DNA of 64,000 bases from Saccharopolyspora hordei (lineage in GTDB: Bacteria; Actinomycetota; Actinomycetes; Mycobacteriales; Pseudonocardiaceae). Of the stretch, positions 50,791 to 59,000 are shown piece by piece. Within the stretch, counting starts at the first letter, position 1, and each line of letters starts with the position of its first letter. The translations under genes were made by a program, and so were the position numbers. The stretch lies in NCBI RefSeq assembly GCF_013410345.1, contig NZ_JACCFJ010000001.1:3013001-3077000 (forward strand), given 5' to 3'. A model generated the notes under the pieces. That model was not told the origin of the DNA and did no database searches. It worked only from the letters and a program-made list of their open reading frames with translations.

Positions 50791-51138
50791 ATGGCCAAGC
50801 CGGAGCACGAGTTCTTCCCCGTCAGCGACGTCGAGTTCACCGTCTGCCCGGGCGACGACCCGAAGATCACCGAGCGGATCCTGGCCGCGGACCCCGAAAC
50901 CGGGGTGGCCACCCGCATCCTGCGCTACGAACCCGGTGCGGACTCGACCCCGATGGGCGTCCAGGAGCACGACTTCTGGGAGGAGGTGTACATCCTGGAG
51001 GGCTCGTTCACCGACCTCACCCTCGGCGAGACCTTCACCGCCGGGATGTACGCCTGCCGCCCGCCGGGGATGCCGCACGGCCCCTGGCGCACCGACGAGG
51101 GCGTGGTCACCTTCGAAGTCCGCTACCGCGGGAAGTAG
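50791..51138 (+). CDS. Small cupin-domain protein
   Basis: A 115-residue single cupin of the ChrR-like type. ILRYEPGADSTPMGVQEHDFWEEVYILEG contains the first cupin motif, with His and Glu metal ligands, and MYACRPPGMPHGPWRTDEG the second His. Could be a small dioxygenase, isomerase or decarboxylase that acts on the hydroxylated product. It sits between the two monooxygenase components, 9 bases after hpaB. Confidence 0.8.
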   Translation: MAKPEHEFFPVSDVEFTVCPGDDPKITERILAADPETGVATRILRYEPGADSTPMGVQEHDFWEEVYILEGSFTDLTLGETFTAGMYACRPPGMPHGPWRTDEGVVTFEVRYRGK

Positions 51139-51146
51139 GGCGTGCC

Positions 51147-51668
51147 ATGGCACTTCCAGCCTTCCGAGCGCCGACGGCGGCGGACATGCGCCGCAGCATG
51201 GGGCGCTTCACCACCGGGGTGGCGATCGTGTCCAGCGGGGTCGGCGACAACGCCTGCGGCATGACGATCAGCTCGCTGACCTCGATCTGCCTGGACCCGG
51301 CGATCCTGCTGGTGTCCCTGACCGAGGGCTCCCGCACCACCGGCATGGTGGCCGCGACCGGCCGGTTCGCGGTCTCGGTCCTCAGCTCCCGGCAGGAGGC
51401 GGTCGCCCGCCGCTTCGCCACCCGCGGCGGCGCGCGGTTCGAGGGCCTGGACTGCGAGCACGGCGAGTTCGGGGTGCCGCTGATCGCCGACGCCCTGGTC
51501 CACGCCGAGTGCGACGTGCGCAGCGCGCACGACATCGGCGACCACACGGTGTTCTACGGCCAGGTCCGCAACCTGCGCTGCCGGGAGGGAACGGGATTGG
51601 TGTTCTACTCCGGCAGGTTCGGCGACTTCCACGACTTCGGCCACGACGAGGTCCCCTGGGTGTTCTGA
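51147..51668 (+). CDS. Flavin reductase, HpaC-like
   Basis: A 173-residue flavin-reductase-domain protein. GRFTTGVAIVSSG near 18-30 and GMTISSLTSICLDPAILLVSL bind the flavin; the ending VFYSGRFGDF is typical. It uses NAD(P)H to reduce FAD for the HpaB-like enzyme. The start ATG 51147 lies 8 bases after the cupin stop. Confidence 0.88.
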   Translation: MALPAFRAPTAADMRRSMGRFTTGVAIVSSGVGDNACGMTISSLTSICLDPAILLVSLTEGSRTTGMVAATGRFAVSVLSSRQEAVARRFATRGGARFEGLDCEHGEFGVPLIADALVHAECDVRSAHDIGDHTVFYGQVRNLRCREGTGLVFYSGRFGDFHDFGHDEVPWVF

Positions 51669-51672
51669 ACCA

Positions 51673-51705
51673 CCGGTCGCGCGGGCACCCCGCCCGCGCG
51701 ACCGG
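51673..51705. terminator. Terminator after the monooxygenase operon
   Basis: CCGGTCGCGCGGGC (51673-51686) pairs perfectly with GCCCGCGCGACCGG (51692-51705), loop ACCCC, five bases after the reductase stop. Confidence 0.8.
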
Positions 51706-51743
51706 CCCGCTCGCCGAAGTCCGCCCGGCCGGTGCCCGTAGGC

Positions 51744-51761
51744 TGGTAAAGTGGTCAAACC
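51744..51761 (+). promoter_or_regulatory. FadR-type operator in front of the FCD regulator
   Basis: TGGTAAAGTGGTCAAACC at 51744-51761 resembles TGGCAAGAGGTCTTACCA at 58961-58978 (TGG-AA half and GGTC..ACC half, with a one-base shift) and ends 27 bases before the regulator start. Suggests autoregulation. Confidence 0.5.
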
Positions 51762-51788
51762 TCTACGGCCCGGGCGAGGAGACACGGC

Positions 51789-52541
51789 ATGAGCGTTGAG
51801 GACGATCCCTGGGTACCGCTGCGCCAGGGTTCCGTCTCGGACCTGATCGCGGAGCGGATCCTGCACGCGATCAAGTCCCAGGACCTCCAACCCGGGGACC
51901 GGCTTCCCCCGGAGCGCGAGCTGGCCGCGCGCCTGGGCACGAGCAGGCCCTCCCTGCGGGAGGCGCTGCGCTCGCTGCGGGCGAGCGGGCACGTCGAGAT
52001 CAAGCACGGCAGCGGCGTGTTCGTCGCCGACCCCCGCGGGTCCCACGCGCTGCGGGACGCCATCGCCTCCGAGGAGCTCACGCTCACCGAGCTGTTCGAC
52101 ATGCGCGAAGTGCTGGAGGTCCCCGCCACGGCGTGGGCGGCGCGCAACCAGGACCGCGAGCTGCTGGCCAAGGTGACGGAGGCCTTCCACGCGCTGGACC
52201 GCTGCGCCCGTTCCGCCGAGATCGACTGGGCCGAGCTGCGCACGCTGGACTCCGCCTTCCACCTCCGGATCGTCGAGGCGGCGGGGAACCGGTTCCTGAC
52301 GCGCACCGAGACGGTGCTGCAGGACATCCTCGCGCGAGGCATGCAGACCACCCTGCAGCTGCCCGGGCGGCTGGAACGGTCCCGCCGCGACCACGCGCGC
52401 ATCCACGAAGCCGTCATCGCGGGCGATCCCGTCGCAGCGCGGCGAGCGGCCAAGGCGCACATCGACGGCGCTCGTCGTGCTGCGCTGAAGCACCTGCACG
52501 ACGAGCGCTCGGCGAACGACGGATCAGGGCAGCCGGACTGA
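51789..52541 (+). CDS. GntR-family regulator with FCD domain
   Basis: A 250-residue FadR-subfamily regulator. wHTH at about 14-75 with LPPERELAARLGTSRPSLRE; FCD domain with metal-binding residues in DSAFHLRIVEAAGN and DHARIHEAVIAGD. FCD domains commonly bind a carboxylic acid. Converges on the lactonase gene at the end of the sugar cluster, and its operator is echoed in the GH31/MFS promoter, so it is the likely regulator of block 52524-62652. ATG 51789 follows GGAG. Confidence 0.88.
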   Translation: MSVEDDPWVPLRQGSVSDLIAERILHAIKSQDLQPGDRLPPERELAARLGTSRPSLREALRSLRASGHVEIKHGSGVFVADPRGSHALRDAIASEELTLTELFDMREVLEVPATAWAARNQDRELLAKVTEAFHALDRCARSAEIDWAELRTLDSAFHLRIVEAAGNRFLTRTETVLQDILARGMQTTLQLPGRLERSRRDHARIHEAVIAGDPVAARRAAKAHIDGARRAALKHLHDERSANDGSGQPD

Positions 52542-53384
52542 CGGGGTGGCCGAGCCCGTGACGCCCGGGTCGAGCCGCAGCAACCGCCCGGCGAGCGGCT
52601 GCTCGGCGAGGTCGGCCTCCGACAGCGGGTCGCGGGCGGTCGTCACGAACAGCTCGGCCAGGTCGGCACCGCCGAAGGCCACGCTCGTCGGGTGCGAGAC
52701 CGGCAGCGGCACGACGCGGTCGAGGCGCCCCTCCGGTGTGTACCGCAGCAGCTGGGAGCCGCCGATCATGGCCACCCACACGCAGCCGTCGGCGTCGACG
52801 GTCAGCCCGTCCGGTCGCCCGCCGAGGTCCGAGACGTCGGCGAACGTCCGGCGACCGCGCGGCATTCCCGCATCGGCGTCGTAGTCGAACACGTCGATGC
52901 GCAACGTCGGGCTGTCGGCGTAGTAGAGGAGTCCGCCGTCCGGGCTACAGCCGAGACCGTTCGACACCGTCGCCCCGGTGACGATCGGGACCAGCTCGTC
53001 GTCGAGTCGGTAGAGCGCGGCGGTGCCCGGATCCTTGTCGGCGTGCATCGTGCCGATCAGCAGCCTGCCCCGCGGGTCGGGGCCGCCGTCGTTGAACCGC
53101 ATCCGGGGGTGCGGCGGCACGCTCGCGATCTCGCCGACGACGTCCGGGCCGGACACCTCCAGCAGCGCGCTGTCGCGGGCCACGACCGAGGTCCCGCGGG
53201 TGGTCGGGAACACCGCGGAGACCTCACCGCCCAGCGGGCACTGCTCGGTGACCCCGTCGGCGGGGTTGGTCCGGTGCACCGCCCCGCCCGTGATGTCCAC
53301 CCACAGCAGGGTTTTCGCGTCGGCGTCCCAGCACGGCCCTTCACCGAAGCGGGCGCGGACCTCGCCCACCGGGTCGACGCTCAT
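52524..53384 (-). CDS. SMP-30/gluconolactonase-family sugar lactonase
   Basis: A 286-residue six-bladed propeller lactonase. Metal ligands are readable as Glu in RFGEGPCW near 13-20, Asn in TVSNGLGCSPDG near 139, and Asp in GGRPDGLTVDADG near 189. It opens the aldonolactone produced by the dehydrogenase of this cluster. It overlaps the aldolase stop (ATGA) and converges with the regulator gene by 18 bases. Substrate follows the cluster: sulfogluconolactone or xylonolactone are the candidates. Confidence 0.87.
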   Translation of the reverse strand: MSVDPVGEVRARFGEGPCWDADAKTLLWVDITGGAVHRTNPADGVTEQCPLGGEVSAVFPTTRGTSVVARDSALLEVSGPDVVGEIASVPPHPRMRFNDGGPDPRGRLLIGTMHADKDPGTAALYRLDDELVPIVTGATVSNGLGCSPDGGLLYYADSPTLRIDVFDYDADAGMPRGRRTFADVSDLGGRPDGLTVDADGCVWVAMIGGSQLLRYTPEGRLDRVVPLPVSHPTSVAFGGADLAELFVTTARDPLSEADLAEQPLAGRLLRLDPGVTGSATPSVRLP

Positions 53385-54004
53385 GACGCGGCTCCGACGG
53401 CGCGCAGGAACTCGCCCGTCCGCACCCGCAGCTCGGCGGGGTCGAAGGTGCCGTCCGGGGCGGCCCCGAGCAGGTGGTGCCCGACGGCGACGCACGCCGC
53501 GCCCGCCGCCACCACCTCGGCGGCCAGCGCGGGGGTCACGCCACCGCTGGCCATCACCACCAGATCCGGCATCGGGCCGCGCAGCTGGCGGAGGTAGTCG
53601 GCGCCGACCGCGTTGATCGGGAAGACCTTCACCACGTCGGCACCGGCCTTGCGCGCCGCCATGATCTCGGTCGGGGTGAACGCCCCCGGCACCGACAGCA
53701 GACCTTCCTCGCGGGTGCGCTCGACGACCTCGGCGTCGAAGTGCGGCGACACCGCGAAGCGCGCACCGGCGGCCGCCGACGCCGAGACCTGCTCGGGCGT
53801 GCTGACCGTGCCCGCACCGATCAGCGCGTCGCCGGGGAGCTCCCGGCTCAGCAGCTCGATCGTCTCCATCGGGCGCTCCCCGGTCATGGTGACCTCGAAG
53901 GAGCGCACCCCGGCCTGGTGCAGCGCTTCGCTCAGCCGGAGCACCTGCTGGGGAGCCATGCCCCGGTAGACGACGGTGAGCGGGGACAGGTCCGGATCGG
54001 TCAT
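53381..54004 (-). CDS. KDPG-fold 2-keto-3-deoxy acid aldolase
   Basis: A 207-residue class I aldolase of the Eda/DgoA family. Glu37 in SFEVTM, Schiff-base Lys126 in ADVVKVFPI and the phosphate-site-like MASGGVTP loop are present. It cleaves a 2-keto-3-deoxy sugar acid to pyruvate and an aldehyde. No sugar-acid kinase is encoded in the cluster, so the substrate is not expected to be phosphorylated, unless it carries a sulfonate in place of phosphate. Overlaps both neighbours by four bases. Confidence 0.87.
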   Translation of the reverse strand: MTDPDLSPLTVVYRGMAPQQVLRLSEALHQAGVRSFEVTMTGERPMETIELLSRELPGDALIGAGTVSTPEQVSASAAAGARFAVSPHFDAEVVERTREEGLLSVPGAFTPTEIMAARKAGADVVKVFPINAVGADYLRQLRGPMPDLVVMASGGVTPALAAEVVAAGAACVAVGHHLLGAAPDGTFDPAELRVRTGEFLRAVGAAS

Positions 54005-54810
54005 CGGTTCCTCCCGGTGGTGACGTCGCGGGTGCCGACCGGGTCGGGGCGGCGGCTGAGGTGGCGGCCGCCGTCGACCGGGACGATGGTGCCGGTGATG
54101 AACGAGGAGGCGTCGGAGGCGAGGAAGGCCACTGCGTCGGCCACCTCGTCCGAGGTCCCGGCGCGGCCGAGCAGCGTCGGTGGTGCGCCGTCGTCACCCC
54201 AGCTCCTGCCGTCGAGAGTGGCCAAAGTGGACGGTGTGTTGACCACGCCCGGTGCCACCGCGTTGACCCGCAGCCCCCACGGCGCGAGCTCCACGGCCAA
54301 CGCCTTCGTGGCCGCCCGCACCCCGCCCTTGCTGGCGACGTAGGGCCCGTAGCCGGGCACCGGCATGGCCTCCTGGAGGCTGCAGAAGTTCACGATCGAA
54401 CCGCTGGCCTTGCCCACCGCGTGCAGCCCGCGCGCGACGGCGGTGCTCAGCACGCCCGTGGCGACGACGTTCACCGCGAGCACGCGGGTCCAGTCCGCGA
54501 TGGACGCCTCGAGGAAACCGCCCTGGGGCGGGTAGGCCGCCGCGCAGTTGACCAGCACGTCGAAGCCGGGTTCTGCGGCGGCGAGGTCGGCGAGCGCCTC
54601 GAGTTGCGCCGTGTCGGCGAGGTCGAAGACGGCGCCTTCCAGCCGCGCGGCAACGGAATCCTCGCAGCCCTCGGCGATTTCGGCGACGGTCTCGTCGCGG
54701 TCGACGCCGAGCACCTCGGCGCCGCGCCGGGCCAGGTCCTGCGCCACGACCCGGCCGATCCCGGTCGCCGCGCCGGTGACGAGCGCCCTGCGCCCGCTGA
54801 GCTCGTTCAT
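54001..54810 (-). CDS. SDR-family sugar dehydrogenase
   Basis: A 269-residue short-chain dehydrogenase. TGAATGIG (12-19) binds NAD(P), and the catalytic set is Ser144, Tyr157 and Lys161 in the YVASK motif; the end TIVPVDGGRHLS is typical. In this cluster it should oxidise the free sugar at C1 to a lactone. ATG 54810 gives the normal N-terminus; the ribosome site is an AAGGA about 8 bases upstream. Confidence 0.87.
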   Translation of the reverse strand: MNELSGRRALVTGAATGIGRVVAQDLARRGAEVLGVDRDETVAEIAEGCEDSVAARLEGAVFDLADTAQLEALADLAAAEPGFDVLVNCAAAYPPQGGFLEASIADWTRVLAVNVVATGVLSTAVARGLHAVGKASGSIVNFCSLQEAMPVPGYGPYVASKGGVRAATKALAVELAPWGLRVNAVAPGVVNTPSTLATLDGRSWGDDGAPPTLLGRAGTSDEVADAVAFLASDASSFITGTIVPVDGGRHLSRRPDPVGTRDVTTGRNR

Positions 54811-54848
54811 GCCTTCGTCCTTCCCTTTCTCGCTGGTGTGCGGGGCGG

Positions 54849-56576
54849 TCACAGGTGCCGCCGGGGGATCGCGTGCCCGCGCCGTCCGCGCAGGAAGTCG
54901 AGGTCGGCGCCGGTGTCGGCCTGCCCGACGTGCTCCCGGTACAACCCGGTCCAACCACCCTGGGCGTCCGCCGGTCGCTCGGCGGCTTCGGACGCGCGCC
55001 GGGCCAGCTCCGCGTCGTCGACGAGCATGTTGAGCTGGCGGTTGGCCACGTCGAGGTGCACGCGGTCGCCGGTGCGCAGCAGCGCGAGCGGGCCGCCCGC
55101 GGCGGATTCGGGCGCGACGTGCAGGACGATCGTGCCGTAGGAGGTGCCGCTCATCCGGCCGTCGGTGATCCGGACCAGGTCGCGCACCCCCGCGTCGAGC
55201 AGCTTCTTCGGGATCGACAGGTTGCCGATCTCGGGCATCCCGGGGTAGCCGCGCGGCCCGGCGCCCCGCACGACGAGCACGGTGTCGGCGTCCACGGGCA
55301 GATCGGGATCGTCGCAGCGCGCGTAGTACTCCTCGACGGTGTCGAAGACCAGGGCGGTGCCGGTGTGGTCGATCAGCTCCGGCGAGGCCGCGGACAGCTT
55401 GATCACCGCGCCGTTCGGGGCGAGGTTGCCGTGCAGCACCGCGGTGGCCGATCCCGCGGGCTGCACCGGTTCCGCGCAGCTGTGGATGACCTCGCGGTTC
55501 CAGTTCTGCGCGCCCTCGCAGTTCTCGGCGAGGGTCCGGCCGGTGACCGTGCGCGCATCGCCGTGCAGGCGTTCGCCGAGCTCGGCCACCACCGCGGGCA
55601 CCCCGCCCGCGTAGCTGAACTCCTCCATCAGGAACTGGCCGGAGGGCAGCAGGTTCACCAGCAGCGGGATGTCGCGCGCCTGCCGGTCGAACTCCTCGAG
55701 CGGGAAGTCGACCTCGGCGCGCCCGGCCAGGGCGCTCAGGTGCACGATGGCGTTGGTGGACCCGCCGATGGCGGCGTTGAGCCGCGCGGCGTTCTCGAAC
55801 GACCTGCGGTCCAGAATGGACGAAGGTCGCACGTCGTCCTCCACCAGGGACACGATCCGCTTGCCCGACTGCTCGGCCAGCGCGTAGCGGCCCGCGTCCA
55901 CGGCGGGCACGGCAGCGCTGCCCGGCAGCGAGAGCCCCATGACCTCCACCAGGCAGGCCATCGTGGATGCGGTGCCCATCGTGGTGCAGTGCCCGGCGCT
56001 GCGGGACAGGCACGCCTCGGCCCGGCCGAACTCGGCCCGGCTCATCCGCCCGGCCCGGACCTCTTCGGCGAACTGCCACACGTGCGTGCCGGACCCCGCG
56101 TCGCAGCCCCGGAACTTCCCGTTGAGCATGGGACCGCCGGTGAGCACGATCGCGGGCAGGTCGGCGCTCAGCGCGCCCATCAGCTGCGCGGGAACGGTCT
56201 TGTCGCACCCGCCGAGCAGGACCACGCCGTCGAGCGGGTACGAGCGGAGGTTCTCCTCGACCTCCATCGCCATCAGGTTCCGGTACAGCATCGCCGACGG
56301 GCGCATGAGCGTCTCGCCCAGCGACATCGTCGGGAACTCCAGGGGGAAACCGCCCGCCAGCAGCACGCCGCGCTTGACCGCCTCGGCGACGTCGCGCAGG
56401 TGCCGGTTGCAGGGCGTGAGCTCCGACCAGCTGTTGCAGATCCCGATGACCGGTCGGCCGTCGAACATCTCCGGCGAGCGGCCCGAGTTGTAGAGCTTCG
56501 AGCGGTGGACGAAGCCCATCTTGCCTTCGGCGCCGAACCAGGAGGTGCTGCGCCGGGTGGGTTCGGACGAGGTCAT
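54849..56576 (-). CDS. IlvD/EDD-family sugar-acid dehydratase
   Basis: A 575-residue Fe-S dehydratase of the pentonate/hexonate branch. Cys56, Cys124 and Cys197 (in TPCN, LGGCDKT and GHCTTMGTAST) have the 68 and 73 spacing of xylonate/arabinonate dehydratases, which carry a [2Fe-2S] cluster. The C-terminal ITDGRMSGTSYG segment holds the catalytic Ser. It dehydrates an aldonate to the 2-keto-3-deoxy acid. ATG 56576 overlaps the GH31 stop. Confidence 0.9.
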   Translation of the reverse strand: MTSSEPTRRSTSWFGAEGKMGFVHRSKLYNSGRSPEMFDGRPVIGICNSWSELTPCNRHLRDVAEAVKRGVLLAGGFPLEFPTMSLGETLMRPSAMLYRNLMAMEVEENLRSYPLDGVVLLGGCDKTVPAQLMGALSADLPAIVLTGGPMLNGKFRGCDAGSGTHVWQFAEEVRAGRMSRAEFGRAEACLSRSAGHCTTMGTASTMACLVEVMGLSLPGSAAVPAVDAGRYALAEQSGKRIVSLVEDDVRPSSILDRRSFENAARLNAAIGGSTNAIVHLSALAGRAEVDFPLEEFDRQARDIPLLVNLLPSGQFLMEEFSYAGGVPAVVAELGERLHGDARTVTGRTLAENCEGAQNWNREVIHSCAEPVQPAGSATAVLHGNLAPNGAVIKLSAASPELIDHTGTALVFDTVEEYYARCDDPDLPVDADTVLVVRGAGPRGYPGMPEIGNLSIPKKLLDAGVRDLVRITDGRMSGTSYGTIVLHVAPESAAGGPLALLRTGDRVHLDVANRQLNMLVDDAELARRASEAAERPADAQGGWTGLYREHVGQADTGADLDFLRGRRGHAIPRRHL

Positions 56577-58906
56577 GACCGCGCCTCCTGCGGGGTGTGG
56601 CGGACGAGGCTCATCGGCGTCGACGAGCTGGTGGTGAGCTGATCGCCGTTCACCGAGACCGTGAACGGGCGGGAGTTGAAGTCGAGCAGCGTTGCGGTGG
56701 TGGGGACTTCTCCGTACGCGTGCAGGGTCCAAGGCGCGTCGAGGAGTTCGTCGGTGCGCCGCACGTGCTCGCCGAGCTCCACGCGGGGCAGCAGCGCTCC
56801 GTCCCGCACCAGGACCGGAATGCGTTCGAGCGGTACCGATTCCTCGTGCAGCCCGGGACCCTCGTAGCGCTTTCCGGTCACGAGGTCCGTCCAACCGCCT
56901 TCGGGCACGTAGAACCGGCGCCGCACCGGCTCACCGGCATCGTCGAAGACCGGGACGACGAGCAGGTCGGAGCCGAGCAGGAACGCGTCGTCCCTGGTCG
57001 TGGCGAGGTCGTCGGCGGGGAACTCCAGCGCCAGCGGGCGCAGCACCGGCCACCCGCGCTCCGCCGACTCGTGGGCGGTCTGCCACAGGTACGGCAGCAG
57101 CGAGTAGCGCAGCCGGATCCACTCGCGGGCGATCTCGAACGCGTCCTCGCCGAACGCCCAGGGCTCGCGCGGGCGGAGCCCGTGCGCGCGCATGAGCGGC
57201 GACAGCGCGCCGAACTGCGTCCATCGCACGTACAGCTCAGGCGTCAGCTCGGGGCCGAAGAAGCCGCCGATGTCGTGTCCCCACAACCCGGGCATGCTCA
57301 TGGCGTGGGAGAGCCCACCGCGCAGCGTGGCGCGCATTCCGGACACTGTGGACTCCGCGTCGCCGCCCCACTGCGCGGGGTAGCGGTGCGAACCGGCCCA
57401 GCCGGAACGCCCCCACACCAGCGGTGCGCGCCCGGTCCGCTCGGCGATGGCCTCGCTGACGGCGCCGTTGTAGCGCAGCGGGTACAGGTTGTGGGCGTGC
57501 TCGGCACCGGTCCCGTCGGCCAGCCGGACGTCGTCGGGCAGGCCTTCGCCGAAGTCGGTCTTGAACACGGCGACGCCGTCGTCCAGGAACGGTGCGTGCA
57601 TGTCCTGCCACCACCGGCGGGCCTCGGGTGAGGTGAAGTCGACCAGCGCGCGTGGACGGCCGTCCGGGACGGGCGTACCGGCGATCGTGGCGATCTCGCC
57701 GTCGGAGTCGGTGACGAGGTGTCCGCGCTCGGCGGCCTCGGCGTAGCGGGGTGAGGCCGGGTCGAGGTAGGGCAGCTCCCACACCGACAGCCGCAGCCCG
57801 AGCTGGTCGAGCGCGGCGACGAACTCCGCGCGGTCGCCGAAGCGGTCGGTGTTCCAGATGAAGTCGCAGTTGAGCCGGTCCACGACGAGCCAGTCGGGGT
57901 CCAGGTGCAGGACGTCGCAGGGCACGTCGCGCTCCCGCAGCGCGCGGCCGACCTCCGCCATCTCGGCGGCGGAGTGGTACCGGCAGCGGCCGAGCCAGTA
58001 GCCGAACGCCCACACCGGGGGGACGGGACCGCGCCCGGTGAGGCGGGTGTAGGTCGTCAGCGCCTGCTTCGGTTCGGGCCCGGCGACCACGTACAGGTCG
58101 AGTTCGCCGCACTCCGCCTCGATGCCGAGCACGCCGTTGCGGGAGTGGCCGACGTCGGCGTTGACGGTGGCCCCGGTGTTGACGAGTGCGAGGTAGCCCG
58201 CGGTGGAGTACCAGACCGGGGCGGGTTTGTAGGCCATGCCGGTGCCGGTGCCGAGGGCGTCCTCGACGCGCAGGCGCAGGCGCTGGCCGTTCTTGACCAG
58301 GCGGCCGAACTGCTCGCCGAAGCCGAGGACCTCCTCGTCGGGGCCGAGTTCGAGGTTGATGGCCGCGGATTCGCCGACGGTGGCGGCGGGGGAGATGGGC
58401 AACCCGGCGACCTGGCGCAACTTCCCGGCCGTGGTGAGCAGCGTCGCGCCGGTGGTGATGTCCTGGACGGTCAACGAGAACGGGCGCCGTCCGAGCACGA
58501 CGCGCAGGCGGCCGCCGGTCAGCACCACGTTGTGCTCGTCCTGCTCGACCGTCGTGCGCGTCTCGACGTAGCGGGGCTCGACGACGATGCCGTGCTCGGT
58601 GCCCTCCGGCGCCAAACGCGGCACGTCGGCCGGGCCGATCGTGATGCGGACGGCCTCCGGCCCGGCCCAGCGGACCTGCACCGCGACGTCGCGGGTGCGC
58701 AGGGGCGGTGTCGCGAGGTCGGGGAGGTTCGGCATGGTCGTCTCGATGCCCTGCTCGGCGAGGGTTTCGCCGGTGAGGTAACCGAAACCGTCGTCTCCCG
58801 GTCTGCAGAGCACGGCGCGCACCCTGGCGGTCGCGCCCGCGGACTCCGGGTCCGTCGTCACCTCCTCGACCTCGCGCAACATGTACCGATCCGTCAACGC
58901 TGACAT
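56573..58906 (-). CDS. GH31 alpha-glycosidase (YicI-like)
   Basis: A 777-residue GH31 enzyme, no signal peptide, so cytosolic. Nucleophile Asp451 in VFKTDFGEG, acid/base Asp516 in AQWGGDAES, and SHAMSMPGLWGHDIGGF downstream. LHLDPDWLVVDRLNCDFIWN (334-353, quoted to 20) aligns with YicI alpha-xylosidase at CDF, but has Arg344 in the subsite where, by my reading, YihQ sulfoquinovosidases carry an R-x-x-W pair; the Trp is Cys here. It releases the sugar that enters the oxidative pathway. Alpha-xylosidase is the nearest label, sulfoquinovosidase a real alternative. ATG 58906 follows GGGAGAAG. Confidence 0.83.
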   Translation of the reverse strand: MSALTDRYMLREVEEVTTDPESAGATARVRAVLCRPGDDGFGYLTGETLAEQGIETTMPNLPDLATPPLRTRDVAVQVRWAGPEAVRITIGPADVPRLAPEGTEHGIVVEPRYVETRTTVEQDEHNVVLTGGRLRVVLGRRPFSLTVQDITTGATLLTTAGKLRQVAGLPISPAATVGESAAINLELGPDEEVLGFGEQFGRLVKNGQRLRLRVEDALGTGTGMAYKPAPVWYSTAGYLALVNTGATVNADVGHSRNGVLGIEAECGELDLYVVAGPEPKQALTTYTRLTGRGPVPPVWAFGYWLGRCRYHSAAEMAEVGRALRERDVPCDVLHLDPDWLVVDRLNCDFIWNTDRFGDRAEFVAALDQLGLRLSVWELPYLDPASPRYAEAAERGHLVTDSDGEIATIAGTPVPDGRPRALVDFTSPEARRWWQDMHAPFLDDGVAVFKTDFGEGLPDDVRLADGTGAEHAHNLYPLRYNGAVSEAIAERTGRAPLVWGRSGWAGSHRYPAQWGGDAESTVSGMRATLRGGLSHAMSMPGLWGHDIGGFFGPELTPELYVRWTQFGALSPLMRAHGLRPREPWAFGEDAFEIAREWIRLRYSLLPYLWQTAHESAERGWPVLRPLALEFPADDLATTRDDAFLLGSDLLVVPVFDDAGEPVRRRFYVPEGGWTDLVTGKRYEGPGLHEESVPLERIPVLVRDGALLPRVELGEHVRRTDELLDAPWTLHAYGEVPTTATLLDFNSRPFTVSVNGDQLTTSSSTPMSLVRHTPQEARS

Positions 58907-58960
58907 CTCTTCTCCCTGCGACCGCAAATCTTGACGCGATGTCCGCGCTAGCTTAGCTTC

Positions 58961-58978
58961 TGGCAAGAGGTCTTACCA
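58961..58978. promoter_or_regulatory. FadR-type operator between GH31 and MFS genes
   Basis: TGGCAAGAGGTCTTACCA is a near-perfect dyad (one mismatched pair): TGGCAAGA against TCTTACCA. It sits in the 94-base divergent promoter and resembles the site before the FCD regulator gene at 51744. Confidence 0.6.
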
Positions 58979-59000
58979 CTGTCACGCAAAGGAACGCTCC

